Shown here: piece by piece, positions 10,700-21,980 of the stretch | Numbering within the stretch: position 1 is the first letter of the stretch | Layout: every line of letters starts with the position of its first letter | Assembly: GCA_030549775.1 (NCBI GenBank) | Contig: CM060181.1 | Location: forward strand, 52,706,218 to 52,770,217 | DNA: 64,000 nt | Source: Tamarix chinensis | Lineage: Eukaryota > Streptophyta > Magnoliopsida > Caryophyllales > Tamaricaceae | Reading direction: 5' to 3' | Translations under genes and position numbers: made by a program | The notes under the pieces: model-generated | Databases searched by the model: none | Told to the model about the DNA's origin: nothing | The model's input: the letters and a program-made list of their open reading frames with translations, nothing else

Positions 10700-11885
10700 A
10701 TTTTTTGAGGTGAGAATAAGTAGGTGATGAACCATATAGTTGTTGGAATGGTGTTAGACCTTGAAGAACTCTGGAAGGGAAGTGATTAATGAGGTATGTG
10801 GCGGTGAGAACACATTCTCCCTAGAATTTAATGGGAACGTTAGATTGAAAAAGTAGGGCACGGGATGTTTGAAGGAGATGGTCATGTTTGTGTTCCACGA
10901 CACCATTTTGTTGTGGGGTAGCACCACAAGTAGTATTATGTATGATTCCAGTTTCAAGAAAGAATTGAGTGGCACTCTTACTGAGCCTAAGTTCTACTGC
11001 ATTATCTAAGCAGAAGGTTTTCATTGTAGTTTAAATTGAGTTTAAGCCATGTTGAGGAATGCTTTAAAGATAAAATATGGCATTGCTTTTGTGTGTAGTA
11101 GATGAGTCCAAGTTGCACAGCTGAAATCATCAACTATGGTTAAAAAAAATCTATGGCCATCATGAGAGAGTGTTTCATATGGGCCTCATATCTCTATGTG
11201 TATTAAGTCAAAAATCTGAAAAGTATGAATAGGATTATGTGGAAAAGGTAGATGATGACAGAGAGTACAATGATCATTTACATCATCAACAGAAACAAGG
11301 AATGGCAATAATGTAAATGACCTATACTCCAATGCCACATCATAACACTATCATTTTTAGAAGAGTTTTTGAGGGTGTTAAAAGAAGAATGAACACATGT
11401 ATTAGGTAGAGCTTTCTTGTTCTCAACATCCGGTAAGTAAATCCTATCATATGCTTTACTAATTGCCAGTGGCTTCCTTATGGAAGGGCCTTACAATAAG
11501 CAAGCATTAGTTGTAATGGTGGGAGCACATTTGAGTTGATTACAAAGTTTATTGACTGATAAGAGGATGTAGGTGAAGTTGGGAATGAGAAGCACATTTG
11601 TGAGAGTAAGAGATGGAATATGAATTAATCTACCAGTGTGTGACATGAACATAATCATTATTTGGTAGAGTAACATGAAATGGTTTATTAAGAGATTGGG
11701 TAGAACAAAATAGGCAGATCAAAACACATATGATCCATAGCTCCATAATCAAGAATCCAAATATTGTGTTTACATTGAGAATGAAAACAAACACAACCAC
11801 CCATGATTCCTTCACAAGTGTAGACCAACTTGCCAGCAAAGTTGGCTGAGAGCTGAGCATCAGAATTTGAAGTTGAAGAGGCCAA
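10700..11885 (-). pseudogene. Copia protease and integrase remnants
   Basis: On the minus strand, protease is marked by IWILDYGAMDHM (11760 region). Copia has ILDSGATDHM there, so the catalytic D-S-G is altered to D-Y-G. The GAG-pre-integrase part follows (SLTLTNVLLIPNFTYILLSV, 11630-11490). Integrase is seen as FLTIVDDFS and then TFCLDNAVELRLSK and GATPQQNGVVEHKH (11024-10821), the core Asp and Glu segments of the D,D-35-E fold. Its tail YKVYGIVTHTIYVSRHVTFH follows near 10570. Integrase would join element DNA to the chromosome. Frequent stops and frame changes disable it. Confidence 0.85.
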
Positions 11886-11889
11886 TGTA

Positions 11890-12904
11890 TGTTAGTTGAG
11901 GAGTGAATATATGTGAGTGTATTGTTCGGCTATCAGACTAGCTATAGGACTTGAAGAGCTATTAATGTGAGTTATCTTGTCAATAGGTGGACTGATTTGT
12001 GCTACAGCTCCAATTAGTTTCTTGTTCTTAGTGAATTTGAAGTTAGCTAGAAATCCATGCAGCCTATAACACGTTTCAATTGAGTGACTAGTATTAGGTT
12101 TGATTTCATTTTCTTTTTTTCCATACTAAAGCAATTTCCAACATTACTAGACTGAGTTAAAAAAGAAACCAATTGTTCTAGGAAGGCACCAGTGGAGTTT
12201 AGCCTCTTGAAGGAGCATAGAGTAAGCTTCAAAAACAAAAGGAATTGGTTTCATCATCAGAATATTAACTCGCTGGGAAAGGTAAATTTCATTTAAACTG
12301 ATGAGGATCTGTATCACTTTTAGTATTTTATCATTCTTTGTGTGCTTTTCATTCACACCACAAGTGCAGCCACAAATGCACTCTATTTCAGCTAAAAGAG
12401 TTGATTGATCATCCCAATGATTCTTCAATCTAAAGTAAGAGGTAATATTATCAATTCCCTGATTGATGGAGCAAATATCCTTTTGAATCTAAAAAAGTTG
12501 TGCACAGTTGGTTTGTTTGAATCTTTGTTCAAGCTCAAGCTAGATTTCCCTAGCTATGGATGAGAAATTTACACTCAAAGCAATTAGTTTACTCAATAGA
12601 TTGATTATCTAGGAGATAACCATGTCCTTACATTTCTCGCACTCTAAAATAAAGATCTATTGATGGAGGTTTTCTTCATGAGCCATCGATGAAGGAGAGT
12701 TTTTCCTTGGCAAACAAACTTATTTTCATGGATCTCTTTCGGAAAAAGAAGCCATGACTATCAAATCGATATGAGACAAGAAGTACACCAGGTGTATTAG
12801 AAGATTGCAATTGGAAGTAGGAGGACAAATCTGAATTTGAAGAATTATTATCCGATGGATTGAGATTGGGATTAAAGGAAGGAAATGTTGTATATAAATC
12901 ATAC
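11890..12904 (-). pseudogene. Copia gag remnant
   Basis: The minus-strand frame entering from the LTR reads MYDLYTTFPSFNPNLNPSD, an Asn/Ser-rich stretch, NTPGVLLVSYRFDSHGF and FAKEKLSFIDGS. Copia gag has P-G..LV...F.G.NY..W..SM in this place. Near 12060 CYRLHGF followed by KFTKNKKLIG matches the copia gag zinc-knuckle neighbourhood (family CYKLHGYP..FK). Gag packages the element RNA. Several frames are needed to follow it, so it is broken. Confidence 0.75.
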
Positions 12905-12920
12905 ATTACACTAATACTAT
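12905..12920 (-). promoter_or_regulatory. Copia primer binding site, decayed
   Basis: Directly after the 5' LTR the minus strand reads TAGTATTAGTGTAATG. The initiator-methionine tRNA site of plant elements is TGGTATCAGAGCAATG. Most of the differences are C-to-T or G-to-A changes. Confidence 0.65.
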
Positions 12921-13126
12921 ATTGAGCTTCCATGGTGATCTAATAAACTTGTATGAAAACTAACAAAAGAAAAAGAGAGAGAGAGAGAAGAGAGAAATCA
13001 AAAGTGATTGAATTTGCTTTTATTGTTTCATCATGTAGATTTTGCATTATTAAACTAACTCATAATCTATTGAGGATATTGGTCAACCGATTACAAACAA
13101 ATATTAACAAACGATATGTGTCAACA
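12921..13126 (-). repeat. Copia 5' LTR
   Basis: About 206 bp. It begins TGTTGACACATATCG (minus strand) at 13126 and ends GAAGCTCAATA, where the partner has CAACA. The perfect duplication ATAAA follows at 13127-13131. Confidence 0.87.
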
Positions 13127-13131
13127 ATAAA

Positions 13132-13468
13132 CCATAGTATCATCTGGAAGATAAATGATTATTTTAGGTGAATTACGAAGGGTACATGATGGTGATGTGA
13201 CAATGAGTAAAAATAAATGGAGTTATAATTTTGTTGAGTAATTTTTTTCTGATTTGACATCTTGAAAAGAGTGGGGATCATGCACAGTAGATGCTTTAAA
13301 TCAAGCTACTAGTATACACTTACATTTTAGGTTCGTTAGATAATTTTGCTTTCCCCTTGAAATCAAGCATATCTTTTTGTACAAATTAGGTGAAGTTTAA
13401 ATTTTTCATTGTATACCTTTTTTATTGTAACAAAGTTAATCACATCAATTTTAACATCACTAAATTAA
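13132..13468. other. Spacer between two elements; nothing recognised
   Basis: AT-rich sequence with no ORF, repeat or RNA gene that I can support. It separates the copia duplication from the TAA that precedes the next TIR element. Confidence 0.4.
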
Positions 13469-14261
13469 GGTGTCATTTGGTATTACTTATTATTAATAAC
13501 TACTTTTAGATAAAAACTACTTTTATAAATCTACTTTTAAAAAAGTAATTTTATAAGTAAAATATATGTTTGTTTTAACTTTTACTAGATAAGTGATTAA
13601 TGCTAAAAAACTACTTGTTATACCTTATTAGTGTTTGGTTTTCATTTTCCTACAAAATTACTTTTTCTTTTCCATCTTTAGTTTTTATCTTCCTATATAT
13701 ATCTTTTAGTAATAATTACTATATAAATTATATAATAATTAAATATTAAAAAGCATATGAAACATTAACAAGTATAAAAAAAATATAAAGATATTACAAA
13801 GTACTAAAAATTATAAAATAAAAATTATAAACTTATTAAAAAAAATTTGGATATAAAATTTCAACATTACCACGCCAATCAAATATTATATTTGTGCACC
13901 ACCTTATACACCTGCCTTAAATCTTGTCAAAAATCTCAAATATAGTAAAATGTGGTTAAAATAGTGTCGTAGTCTACATTTGGTTTGTAATGAAAAACCG
14001 ATTAGATTTTTTTGTACTCGAGCTTTAATAGGAAAATCAAGAAAGACTAGTGCAATGATATAGACTAGGGTTTTCCTAAACCATTACTAATTTAATCTCA
14101 TCTAATTCAAACATGAAAAACCAATATATTTTTCTAAATGTTTATAAATTTTTTTTTGTTTGTTTGAAATATGATAATTTTTATTGAATTTTATCTTATT
14201 TGATTTGAATGTTACATTTGTACCTATGTTTTAATAGGTTTTTTTTTTATCCTAATGCTCC

Positions 14262-14720
14262 ATTTGTCTCCATTTGATTTGGGATAAATAAAAATTAATC
14301 AAAGTGAATTAATTGATTTACTTAGTTAGAAAACATATTTTGTTTAACTTAACTAGATAAATTAAAATTAAAATTTTACCACTATTCATCCCAATTAACT
14401 TCAAATTTTTAAAGCAACAAAGATAAAAATATAAATATAAATATATTTTATATATGATAAGATAAAAATACTTCCATATTAATTTATATCTAAAGAGATT
14501 TATCTGTTTAATACAAACATATAAATATCATTTATTTTATTTTTTTAACCTACATTTAACTTAATTCAAATATATTTTTTTAAATTATTCACCCCAACTC
14601 ATCCAAATTAAATTAATATTATTTAAATAGTATTTTAAAATATTTACTTTAATTTATTTAGATTAATTTTTAATATTTATCTTTAATCTGACTCAACTTA
14701 ATCCAGACAGACTGTAAAAA
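14262..14720. repeat. Possible nested MITE
   Basis: AT-rich 460 bp. Its left part (GGATAAATAAAAATTAATC) resembles the minus-strand reading of its right part (GATAAATATTAAAAATTAATC). Terminal bases and a duplication could not be fixed. Confidence 0.33.
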
Positions 14721-15087
14721 ACAAACCCAAAATAGCACAAGCTCAACCTTGGTTCCCCTTCGCCTTTCAACAATTGAACAAATGAACGAATCAATATCGT
14801 GTCCAGGTAGGGCCAGGAAAAGAACTAGCTTCCTAAGGCAGCAACATTTTGAACCAAACTAAAAGCATATGGAACTACATTCACCTGCAGGTGCATGATA
14901 GCCGCACCAGCCATCAATCCTTGACGCAGAACAGCTAGTGAAATCAAATTCTTAACTTTCCAGATTAATTGTATGTCAAATTTCCAAGCAAAATACGGAA
15001 ACCCCCGCGCCATGCATATAAATTTGCAGGATATATTTACCACCAAATCATTCATGGAACTTTCTAAAAGTTTCTAGAAGTGTTATC

Positions 15088-15740
15088 TTAAAGTAACTCC
15101 ATAAACAGGGCCTCCTGTTTACTTGTCAAGCTTAGTTTTGTAAGTGTTGATGTACTCTCTCCATCACTGAAAGCAGGACGAGGGAATGGCCTAACCTGTG
15201 ATTTACAGTACTAGCATAAGTCAAAAAGTCTAAAGAAACAAAAGCAAAACCGGGAGTGTATCATAATGCAAACGATTGGATGTTTCTGAACATGCTCGTG
15301 AGTTTTCACGTGCGCATGAGTCAGGCAGAATATGTCAAGAAACTATCAGATGCTGATAGAAATTACTCCAGCAGAATTCATGCAAGAAACATGAACTCTC
15401 CTTGAAGAAAGTTAAACTAAAATCGATGGTAAATTAAGCGAGAACAACAGAGATAGTTACCACTATGTAGGTTCCAGGTTTGAGCCTCCTACCAACATCA
15501 ATGAAGTCGAACAGAGACTACAAACCAAATAAGAACCAAGTCACGACGTGGGGAAAAAAGAATAAAAAGCTTAGCCATAAATATCAGGTTTTAGTGGCAT
15601 TACATACCTGCAATCTATCAGTTTTGAGGAATCGGCGGCCATGGCGACTGCCATCAGGCATCTTCACAAGAAGCGTAACAACATTCTCATGATCTGCTGC
15701 AGGTTCCTCAGGAAGTGAAGTACTGCGTATGTAGATCATC
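15088..15740 (-). pseudogene. C-terminal exons of a plant UBX-domain protein (PUX family), truncated at the 5' side
   Basis: Three minus-strand exons with canonical splice sites read straight through. Exon A (about 15735-15608) reads [35 protein letters not shown], with donor CAG/GTATGT. Exon B (15517-15461, acceptor TTTGTAG) reads SLFDFIDVGRRLKPGTYIV, with donor GTG/GTAACT. Exon C (15195-15088) reads [27 protein letters not shown], then TAA. Together they form the UBX ubiquitin-like fold, by which family members bind the ATPase CDC48. No stop or frameshift occurs in these exons, unlike almost everything else here. The upstream two-thirds of a normal PUX protein is absent. The sequence 15087-14740 looks like its 3' untranslated region. 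It could still be spliced into a chimeric transcript. Confidence 0.8.
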
Positions 15741-16340
15741 GCTTTGGTTACAATGAAGCTTAGGAGGTGCACAAGCACAACATCCGTATTGTCCGATGCC
15801 GGCTCGACCCCCTTTGCATTCTCTCTGTTATCCCATCCCCTTCCTCCATTGGCTTCGGGCTGATCAACTATAAGACCAACAGTTCGGCCTTTTTTAAAAG
15901 TTCGGATAATTTCTTATCTTGGACATCAATCAATGTGCAAAGGGGAGGACCCGCAGGCCGCAGCCCCAAAACCACAGCACGCGTGGGGAAAAAAAGCGTA
16001 GGCAAACAAAGTGAAGAAAGAAGGAAGAAGGCAGGCATTTGCAATTTGGAATCGAATATACTTTTTAGATTCCAGAAATAAACATATATATAACCTCCTT
16101 CCTATCACTTGAACTGATTCTCACATGAACCGCACAAAGTGCACTTGTATTTAAGGCCATAGAAATAGAATTAAGGAGACCCAATAAGAGATCCTTTCAT
16201 GTGATCGGCGATGAAAGCAGACAGTGACTATAGTGACAGCTGCATAAACTCAAACAAAAGCCGAAGAAACGAAGTGGAATTTCATAAGACGGAGGATGAC
16301 TTACATATTTGTCTGTTGCATGCAAAGTGACCCCTTGCGG
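15741..16340 (-). other. Region between the UBX and DUF6821-like pieces
   Basis: Minus-strand open stretches, such as [20 protein letters not shown] leading into exon A, and [20 protein letters not shown] in another frame, look like decayed coding sequence. I could not assign them. A plausible donor ACAAATAT/GTAAGT lies near 16309. Confidence 0.3.
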
Positions 16341-16344
16341 AGAT

Positions 16345-16870
16345 TCCGACCTTTCTGCTAACCTCCCACTGAATTTCCATCCCAAAACCACAGTGAGACA
16401 TGGAAATGAACCCTTTGGTGGTGGTGTTTCTCCCTCTGATGGCCACCAAGAGCAATAATATAAACAGTTGTTGCGCAAGCAAAGCTAAAGGAGAACAGAG
16501 CTCCAATTCCAGTCATTCCGAACGTCCATAAATTCGATTTATCAGTACCATCATGACCAAAAAATTCGTGTTCCCTTTCCCAACAAGGAACACCTTCCTT
16601 TTCCTCTTCATTCATATCTAGGGTTTTGTCATCACCGGCAAATTGATTGGTTCCCTTCGCTTTATTGAAGAAAACCTGGTGAGTAATTGTTTCCATATCC
16701 AAAGTTTCTTCAACCTTCGGAACAGACCTCTACATCTCGCTTTCAGACGATGCGGAGGATGTGGGAAAAGTAGAAAACTTCTCTTCACTAACCTCCTTAA
16801 CCACCTCTTCCTCAGGACCATCCTCTTGAGCAACGGAAAGAGAGACAGGATCGTCCTCAGGATCATTCAA
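16345..16870 (-). pseudogene. DUF6821-like plant membrane protein fragment
   Basis: On the minus strand LSVAQEDGPEEEVVKEVSEE starts an acidic segment; small insertions near 16735 create a stop. The frame MDMETITHQVFFNKAKGTNQ (ATG at 16702) continues with GVPCWEREHEFFGHDG, KSNLWTFGMTGIGALFSF and a hydrophobic segment, then GHQREKHHHQR. From memory the order VFFNKA, W-W/E-x-E, KSNLWTF-x-MTGIGAL and a transmembrane stretch belongs to plant proteins with a DUF6821 domain, of unknown function. The expected basic C-terminal part is lost or replaced. It lies 0.6 kb upstream of the UBX exons on the same strand, inside the same TIR element. Confidence 0.62.
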
Positions 16871-17219
16871 CCTAATAATACAAGAAGATTAGAAGCAAAG
16901 AGTCGAACGGACGAAATAGTAGTTGGGGAGAGATGAACGCAGAACAGGCGAAGATGATGGGAGAGCCGTAGAGAGCGTTTTATGTTTTAAACGACATTTT
17001 ACATAATTTAAGTACCGTATCGGTACAATCTAAAAGTAATTTTTAAAAGTAGGTAGAATCTACTTCTTAATTTTAACTTATAAAAAGTAATTTTAAGTAA
17101 TTAACTTTAAAAATAACTTTTAAAAAGTAAAACCAAACAGTAATAATTAATCTATAATTACTTTTCATAATTAATTATATAAAAACTACTTTTCTTAAGT
17201 AAAACCAAACAAACTCTAA

Positions 17220-18205
17220 ATTTACCATATTTCTATAATCCTTGATCATAAAATACTGCACCGTCATCATAAATATTAAATATAATTATATTGTTTGCTG
17301 CAGATACTATATATGTTGATTGTCGAACACACTATATACTATATGATGTTCATCAAATTATTTGTTTCGTCCTCTTGGACAAGATCAAGAATTTTTATTA
17401 CATATTGTTAGTATTATAGAGGGATAAATTTCATCTTTAAGGATAATGGAGAGAGAAAGGTAAAATACGATCTGTTAGGGTAAAAAGCATACGGGAGGAA
17501 AGTTAAATTCAAAATTTTACTTAATTTATACAAAAGTAACAAAACACTAAGGCAATTGATTATGGATTAGTGAAAATGAAACTAATTTACAATTGAATAT
17601 ATAAAATGGTCTCCTAATTTTTTCAGTCCGTTTGCAATCTATAGTCTAAACTGACATGAAACAATTAGGCAATCCTTTCCTCAAGATGTGGAAGCTTTTC
17701 CCTAGGAGTGAGGAGTGAAAGTTGAATGTGGCCATTAAAATAAAATAAAACTGTTTCATGTCCGTTTAGACTATAGATTGCCAGATTGTTTCGTGTCAAT
17801 TAAGATTATAGGTTTGCCTGATTACTGTTTTACGCCCATAGTTATTCGAAACTTACCTTCGTACAAACTATGGACTAAGATTTCTGAATCCATTCCTCCA
17901 GCTAAACACATAAGGTCAACTACTAAGCTGGTAATCAGGGAATTGAAACGTGAAAAATGAACTATTTCTGAATAAAACAATTCAACCATGTCGCAATTGT
18001 AACGTCCTAATCGTATTTGGCACAACATAAATCAAGACCACTTCGGTTTCTCTCGGATGCGTTTCATCATGCTTAAACATTTAACATATCAGCTTAGATC
18101 AACAGCATTATAGATTCGGGAAGTTCCAATAGACATAAGAAGCTAAATGTCAATGGATAAAGAAAATGCACAACCACGAATTGAAAGAGTGGATGTGAAG
18201 TGTTA
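17220..18205. other. Spacer with repeated CAATCTATAGTCTAAAC motif
   Basis: No defensible gene. The segment 17634-17664 is repeated in inverted form at 17752-17781 with one or two mismatches, and a third, more decayed inverted copy follows at about 17783-17825. This makes a hairpin with a loop of about 87 bp. It could be a small foldback element. Confidence 0.45.
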
Positions 18206-18211
18206 ACGTAC

Positions 18212-18308
18212 CGACAGTAACAACAGAGTCGGCAAAATCCAATTGCCGGAAAATGAAACGACTCGAGAGGGGAGAAAGAAGGGCATCCCTGAGGACCCTG
18301 ACCCCCAT
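18212..18308 (-). other. Possible first exon of an unidentified gene
   Basis: On the minus strand ATG (18308-18306) opens 32 codons, MGVRVLRDALLSPLSSRF then DFADSVVTV, and ends at a good donor, G/GTACGT, at 18212. The amphipathic, Arg-containing start could be a mitochondrial presequence. No downstream exon was found with confidence in 17217-18205. The family is not recognised. Confidence 0.28.
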
Positions 18309-18624
18309 CACCGACTGGGTTTAGACCCCTACAACTGCCAGCCGAGAAGAAATAGTGTTGCCTCTGGAAGACCGATTTTTAAAGGTTTTGTTATTTAGAA
18401 AACATGCTTTTAAAACTTTTGTCTAAATTATTCTTATTAGGTGTCTTGATAATTTTTGTTGTTTTCTCCTCTCTCTACCGACACTGTGTCGTTACAGGTC
18501 CTGCACTTACATTATACACATGTATCAACACACGCACCACAAATGCACATATTTTCTATGGGTAGAAACACACGATATGAGTATACATAAATATAGGTTG
18601 AAAAAAATATTTTTTTAATAGAAA

Positions 18625-19611
18625 TCGTAACACTCTTAATTTTTTAATAAAAGAATTTTATTTTTGATACAATATGAAAATATTTGAAAATAAAACAAAG
18701 AAATATTATTTTCACATCAACTATGAGAGAGGTATAATTATTACCTATTTTATATACGATACAAGATAAAATAGAATAATAAACAAAAAATATGCATGCT
18801 CATCACATTAGTGTGACATTATAAGTTAATAAAGGTAAGAACAATATTATAGTTAGAATGGGTATCATAGTTTACAAAACCAAATACAAAAAATCGAGCC
18901 AAAGTTTAAATAACCGAAAATACAAAAACTTAACAATATGATGGGCAAAATACTTCTAACCGGTTAGCCTAACTCTTAGATATAAACGTAAACTTCCAAC
19001 CCAAGCAATAGCCTGTCGATGACCCACATTATCACCCTCAACATACTCTAATTGATAATCATAACCCTGCAAATCGTCCTCTACTCCTCAGACCAGAAGC
19101 CGAATCATCATAGTGACCACACAAATGCAGCATCAGTATGATAAAGTATTAGTAAAACATGCTACCTAAAACATGGTTAATAAAATAGTTCGTCTGGCTG
19201 CACCTAGTTTTCCACCATGAACAAAAAATTATAGCAGCATAAATAATTACAATGGGATATCACACCCACCACATGGGGTCAAGATACATCTAAGGGGATT
19301 TCTTCAGGGATACCATACCCACCACACATCGAGTGCATCTACCACGAGTGCTCACACAAATTGGAATACCACACCTACCACACACGGTCTACGTACACCA
19401 AAGGGGCTTGTATTAAAATACCTCACCCACCTTGTCTTGAATGTCTTAGTCACGAGGGCTAAAAATTTGGGATATCATACCTACCTAAGGAATGAACAAT
19501 ACAAAATATCAAAGGGCTTGTATTGAGATACATCACCCACCCGTACTAGACACCTATGCCATATAGGCCTACCACAATATAATCCTATACTCCAAAAATA
19601 TGCGCACAACA
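18625..19611 (-). repeat. Fragment of a long LTR, reverse orientation
   Basis: On the minus strand the segment contains repeated GGTGGGTATGGTATCCC-type blocks (at least six between 19255 and 19545) and ends near 18625 in AAGAGTGTTACGATTTC, close to the GGGGTGTTACA end of unit B. I infer a 5'-incomplete LTR of a related Ty3/gypsy family. The evidence is composition and end similarity only. Confidence 0.35.
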
Positions 19612-20039
19612 TGAAATGTCGTGAAAATTTTAATTTTAAAAATTATAGTTAAATAAGTTTTTATTTGAAAAATTAATTAAATAAATTATTTTTATTAAAA
19701 ATAAAAAGGAATTAATTAGGGCAAATCAAGAAGAAAGTTATAAATAGGTTAATTAGGGGAAATTTGGGTATTTTAACTAATTAAGGATTTTATTTTGGAA
19801 ATTAATTAAGTAAATTATTTATTTTAATTAAGGAGGAGAAAATAATTCCAAATTAATATGAATTTTATAAATAATTTAATTGGAGAAGATTTGGTTGATT
19901 TGTTAATTAAAATGGAATTTATGAAAAATCTTTCAAAAATCCTAATTTAGCCTAAAAAGGGATTTAAATATTACTATTTTTAAATATTCCAAATATTTTA
20001 ACTAATTTAAATACCCAACCTAATTATTTTTCTCTTTTC

Positions 20040-20640
20040 CTTTTTCCCTTTTTCCATTTTTCTTTCTTCTTTTTCTTTTCTTCTTCTCCTTTTCTCTTTA
20101 TTTCTTCTTCTTTTCTTTTTCTCCTCCTTCCTGACCTGGGCCAGCCCGCGACCCAGTCTTCCTCTTTTCCTTCCTTTCTTCTTTGGCACGGCCCAGCCCG
20201 CGCAACTGTTTCTCTTTCCCGCGGCCTGTCTCCTTCTTTTTTCTTTCTTCAACGCGGCATGCCTCGGAATGCCACTCTTCATTCCTTTTTCCATCGAAAC
20301 TCTACATTTCATTTAAATCATTCCCCCTCACCACGCCGAATGGCCCGATTCTTCCCTCCTTTTTCCTTTCTTTCTTTTCCCCAGACCACCAGTCCAGCCC
20401 CCACCTTTCTTCTTCATTCCTTCGCCGTCAACTACAACTCTGCCGCCCGTCCCTGGTTTTTCGCCGCCGGTTACGCCCCTTTGACCCGATTTTTTTCTCC
20501 CTTTCTCTTTCCCTTGATTTGACGACCACATAGACCAATCCATCTCCCCTATTCTCGCGCGATTTTCCCTCCTCCCTGGCCTGCACAACCACCCTCTACT
20601 GAATTTGAATTTCACCGGCTTTGTTGCCGCCGGTGACCCT
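20040..20640 (+). other. Unit A pyrimidine-rich upstream block
   Basis: CTTTTTCC-rich sequence with two GGCCCAGCCCGCG-like strings near 20140 and 20190. Long Pro/Ser/Phe frames on plus and Lys/Arg/Gly frames on minus are by-products of the CT-bias. The corresponding block in B is 25550-26100. It probably belongs to the U3 promoter region of the LTR. Confidence 0.5.
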
Positions 20641-20664
20641 AACCCTAACCTCTCCTCTAAACTC

Positions 20665-20672
20665 TATAAATA
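20665..20672 (+). promoter_or_regulatory. TATA box of unit A
   Basis: TATAAATA in ACTCTATAAATACCCCC, after the pyrimidine-rich block. Unit B has the same word at the matching place, so it is likely the LTR's RNA polymerase II promoter. Confidence 0.6.
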
Positions 20673-21337
20673 CCCCCATAATTAGACCTGTTTGAGCTTT
20701 TTATTTCTTAACCAGACTTTTCCCCTTTGTCACCGCTGCCCATTCAGACGTCGTTCCGCCGCCTCCGGCCAACTTCACTGCCCCCTCTGCCCACCCAACC
20801 AATCCCTACACCGCCTTCTAACTAACTAAACCTCCCTCATCCCTCGATTTTTCCTACATAAGCAACCCCGGCTATGCGAAGTAGTCCTCCCGATCAACCC
20901 CCTCTTCAACCTCTGACACCCTTTGCGCCGCCGTCCGCCACCACTTCCGCAGCTTCCGTTGCCTCCTACACCACCCAAAAACATCTGCAAACCCTCCCCT
21001 ATCTCCCCAACTCTCCTTTTCCTCTTACTGCCTCTCCTCCTCTCTTTCTCTCCTTCTTCCCCATTCGGCCACCGCCGCTGCCGTAGTGCACCGCCACCCT
21101 CATTCAACTCCTCTCCCTCTAGGCAGTCTTAAACACACCAACCCCAACCTTTATTCTCCCTATTTTGTTCCCAGCCTTCAACTTTTCCCCTTTTCTTCTC
21201 TTTTTCCGGCCACCGCAGCCACCGCCGTACACCACCGCTAGTGTCGCCCCTCACAACCAGCCTAAGGTTGAACCCTAAACCCCCTCAACCCTTTTTCACT
21301 ATTTATTCAAGCCTTAATCTATTTTATTTCATTTATT

Positions 21338-21502
21338 TGAAATATATTACTATTATTATTAATAATAATATTTTTATTATTATTGTTATTACTATTATTA
21401 TTATTAATGATTTTATTATTATTTCTATTGAGGGCCGAATCCCTATTATATTTTTAATTCAATTTTATTATTATTGTTGTTGTTGTTTTTGTTGTTGTTA
21501 TC

Positions 21503-21556
<54 letters not shown>

Positions 21557-21563
21557 GTTATTG

Positions 21564-21599
<36 letters not shown>

Positions 21600-21980
21600 T
21601 TCATTATTGGTATTATTATTCTTTATAGGGTTGAAACCCTATTGTGCCTATTTCGAATTGTAGTAGTAGTAGTATTATAAATATCATATCTTATTATTAA
21701 TAAGGTTATTAGTATTTGTATTATCATTAGTATTTATTCTTATTAGTGTTATTATTATTATTTATTAAGTTATTATTATTCAATGTAGGATGAAAACCCT
21801 ACTTCTTTTTATCTTCAAATATTATCCTTGCTATTATTACCATTATGATTATTATCACTTTTGCAATACTATTATGGTTTTATCATTATTATTATTACTA
21901 TTTCATGATTATTATTATTATTATTACTAAATTTTATTATTAAAGTCACTATTATTATTATAATTAGGATAAAGTTTTCA
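21338..21980. repeat. (ATT)n microsatellite tracts in unit A
   Basis: Nearly pure TTA/ATT triplets at 21340-21420, 21500-21600 and 21740-21960, broken by AACCCTATT-type interruptions. The poly-Tyr, poly-Leu and poly-Ile frames here are not genes. Confidence 0.85.

Larger units (their letters stand above)
8217..13126 (-). mobile_element. Full-length Ty1/copia LTR retrotransposon, decayed
   Basis: Two related LTRs (8217-8425 and 12921-13126) in direct orientation, bounded by TGTTGA...TCAACA and by a perfect ATAAA duplication. Read on the minus strand the order is LTR, primer site, gag, protease, integrase, reverse transcriptase, RNase H, polypurine tract, LTR. Integrase before RT defines Ty1/copia. 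The element is 4910 bp including a nested 306-bp insertion. Every domain carries stops or frameshifts and the two LTRs differ at many positions, so it is old and cannot move by itself. Confidence 0.92.
13469..17216. mobile_element. 3.7-kb TIR element (PIF/Harbinger type) carrying UBX and DUF6821-like gene pieces
   Basis: Left end GGTGTCATTTGGTATTACTT, right end on the minus strand GAGTTTGTTTGGTTTTACTT: 14 of 20 match, with TTTGGT-x-TTACTT shared. TAA lies directly outside both ends (13466-13468, 17217-17219). For about 200 bp inward both sides are made of inverted AAAAGTAGTTTTTA-type motifs. No transposase is visible. Between the ends, on the minus strand, lie three consecutive UBX exons and a DUF6821-like segment, with higher GC than the ends. 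I infer a Pack-type PIF/Harbinger element. Two separate MITEs flanking a host locus is the alternative, and the matching TAA argues against it without proof. Confidence 0.6.

Noticed and set aside
16618..16936. ORFs 16618-16866 (-) and 16643-16936 (+)
   Set aside because: Arg-rich shadows over the DUF6821-like frame.
20183..20533. Long Pro/Ser/Phe-rich frame in the pyrimidine-rich block (also 25661-26020, 26178-26759)
   Set aside because: Both strands and several frames are open because of CT-bias. No family motif, and the same block recurs in unit B with a different translation.
20636..20652. Telomere-like CCCTAACCCTAACC string (also AAACCCTAACCCTAA at 59230 and 63538)
   Set aside because: Only two units; such teloboxes are common in plant LTRs and leaders.
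21241..21680. Poly-Tyr/poly-Leu/poly-Ile ORFs; also poly-Val and poly-Thr ORFs at 45245-45560
   Set aside because: Products of ATT, GTT and ACT microsatellites.
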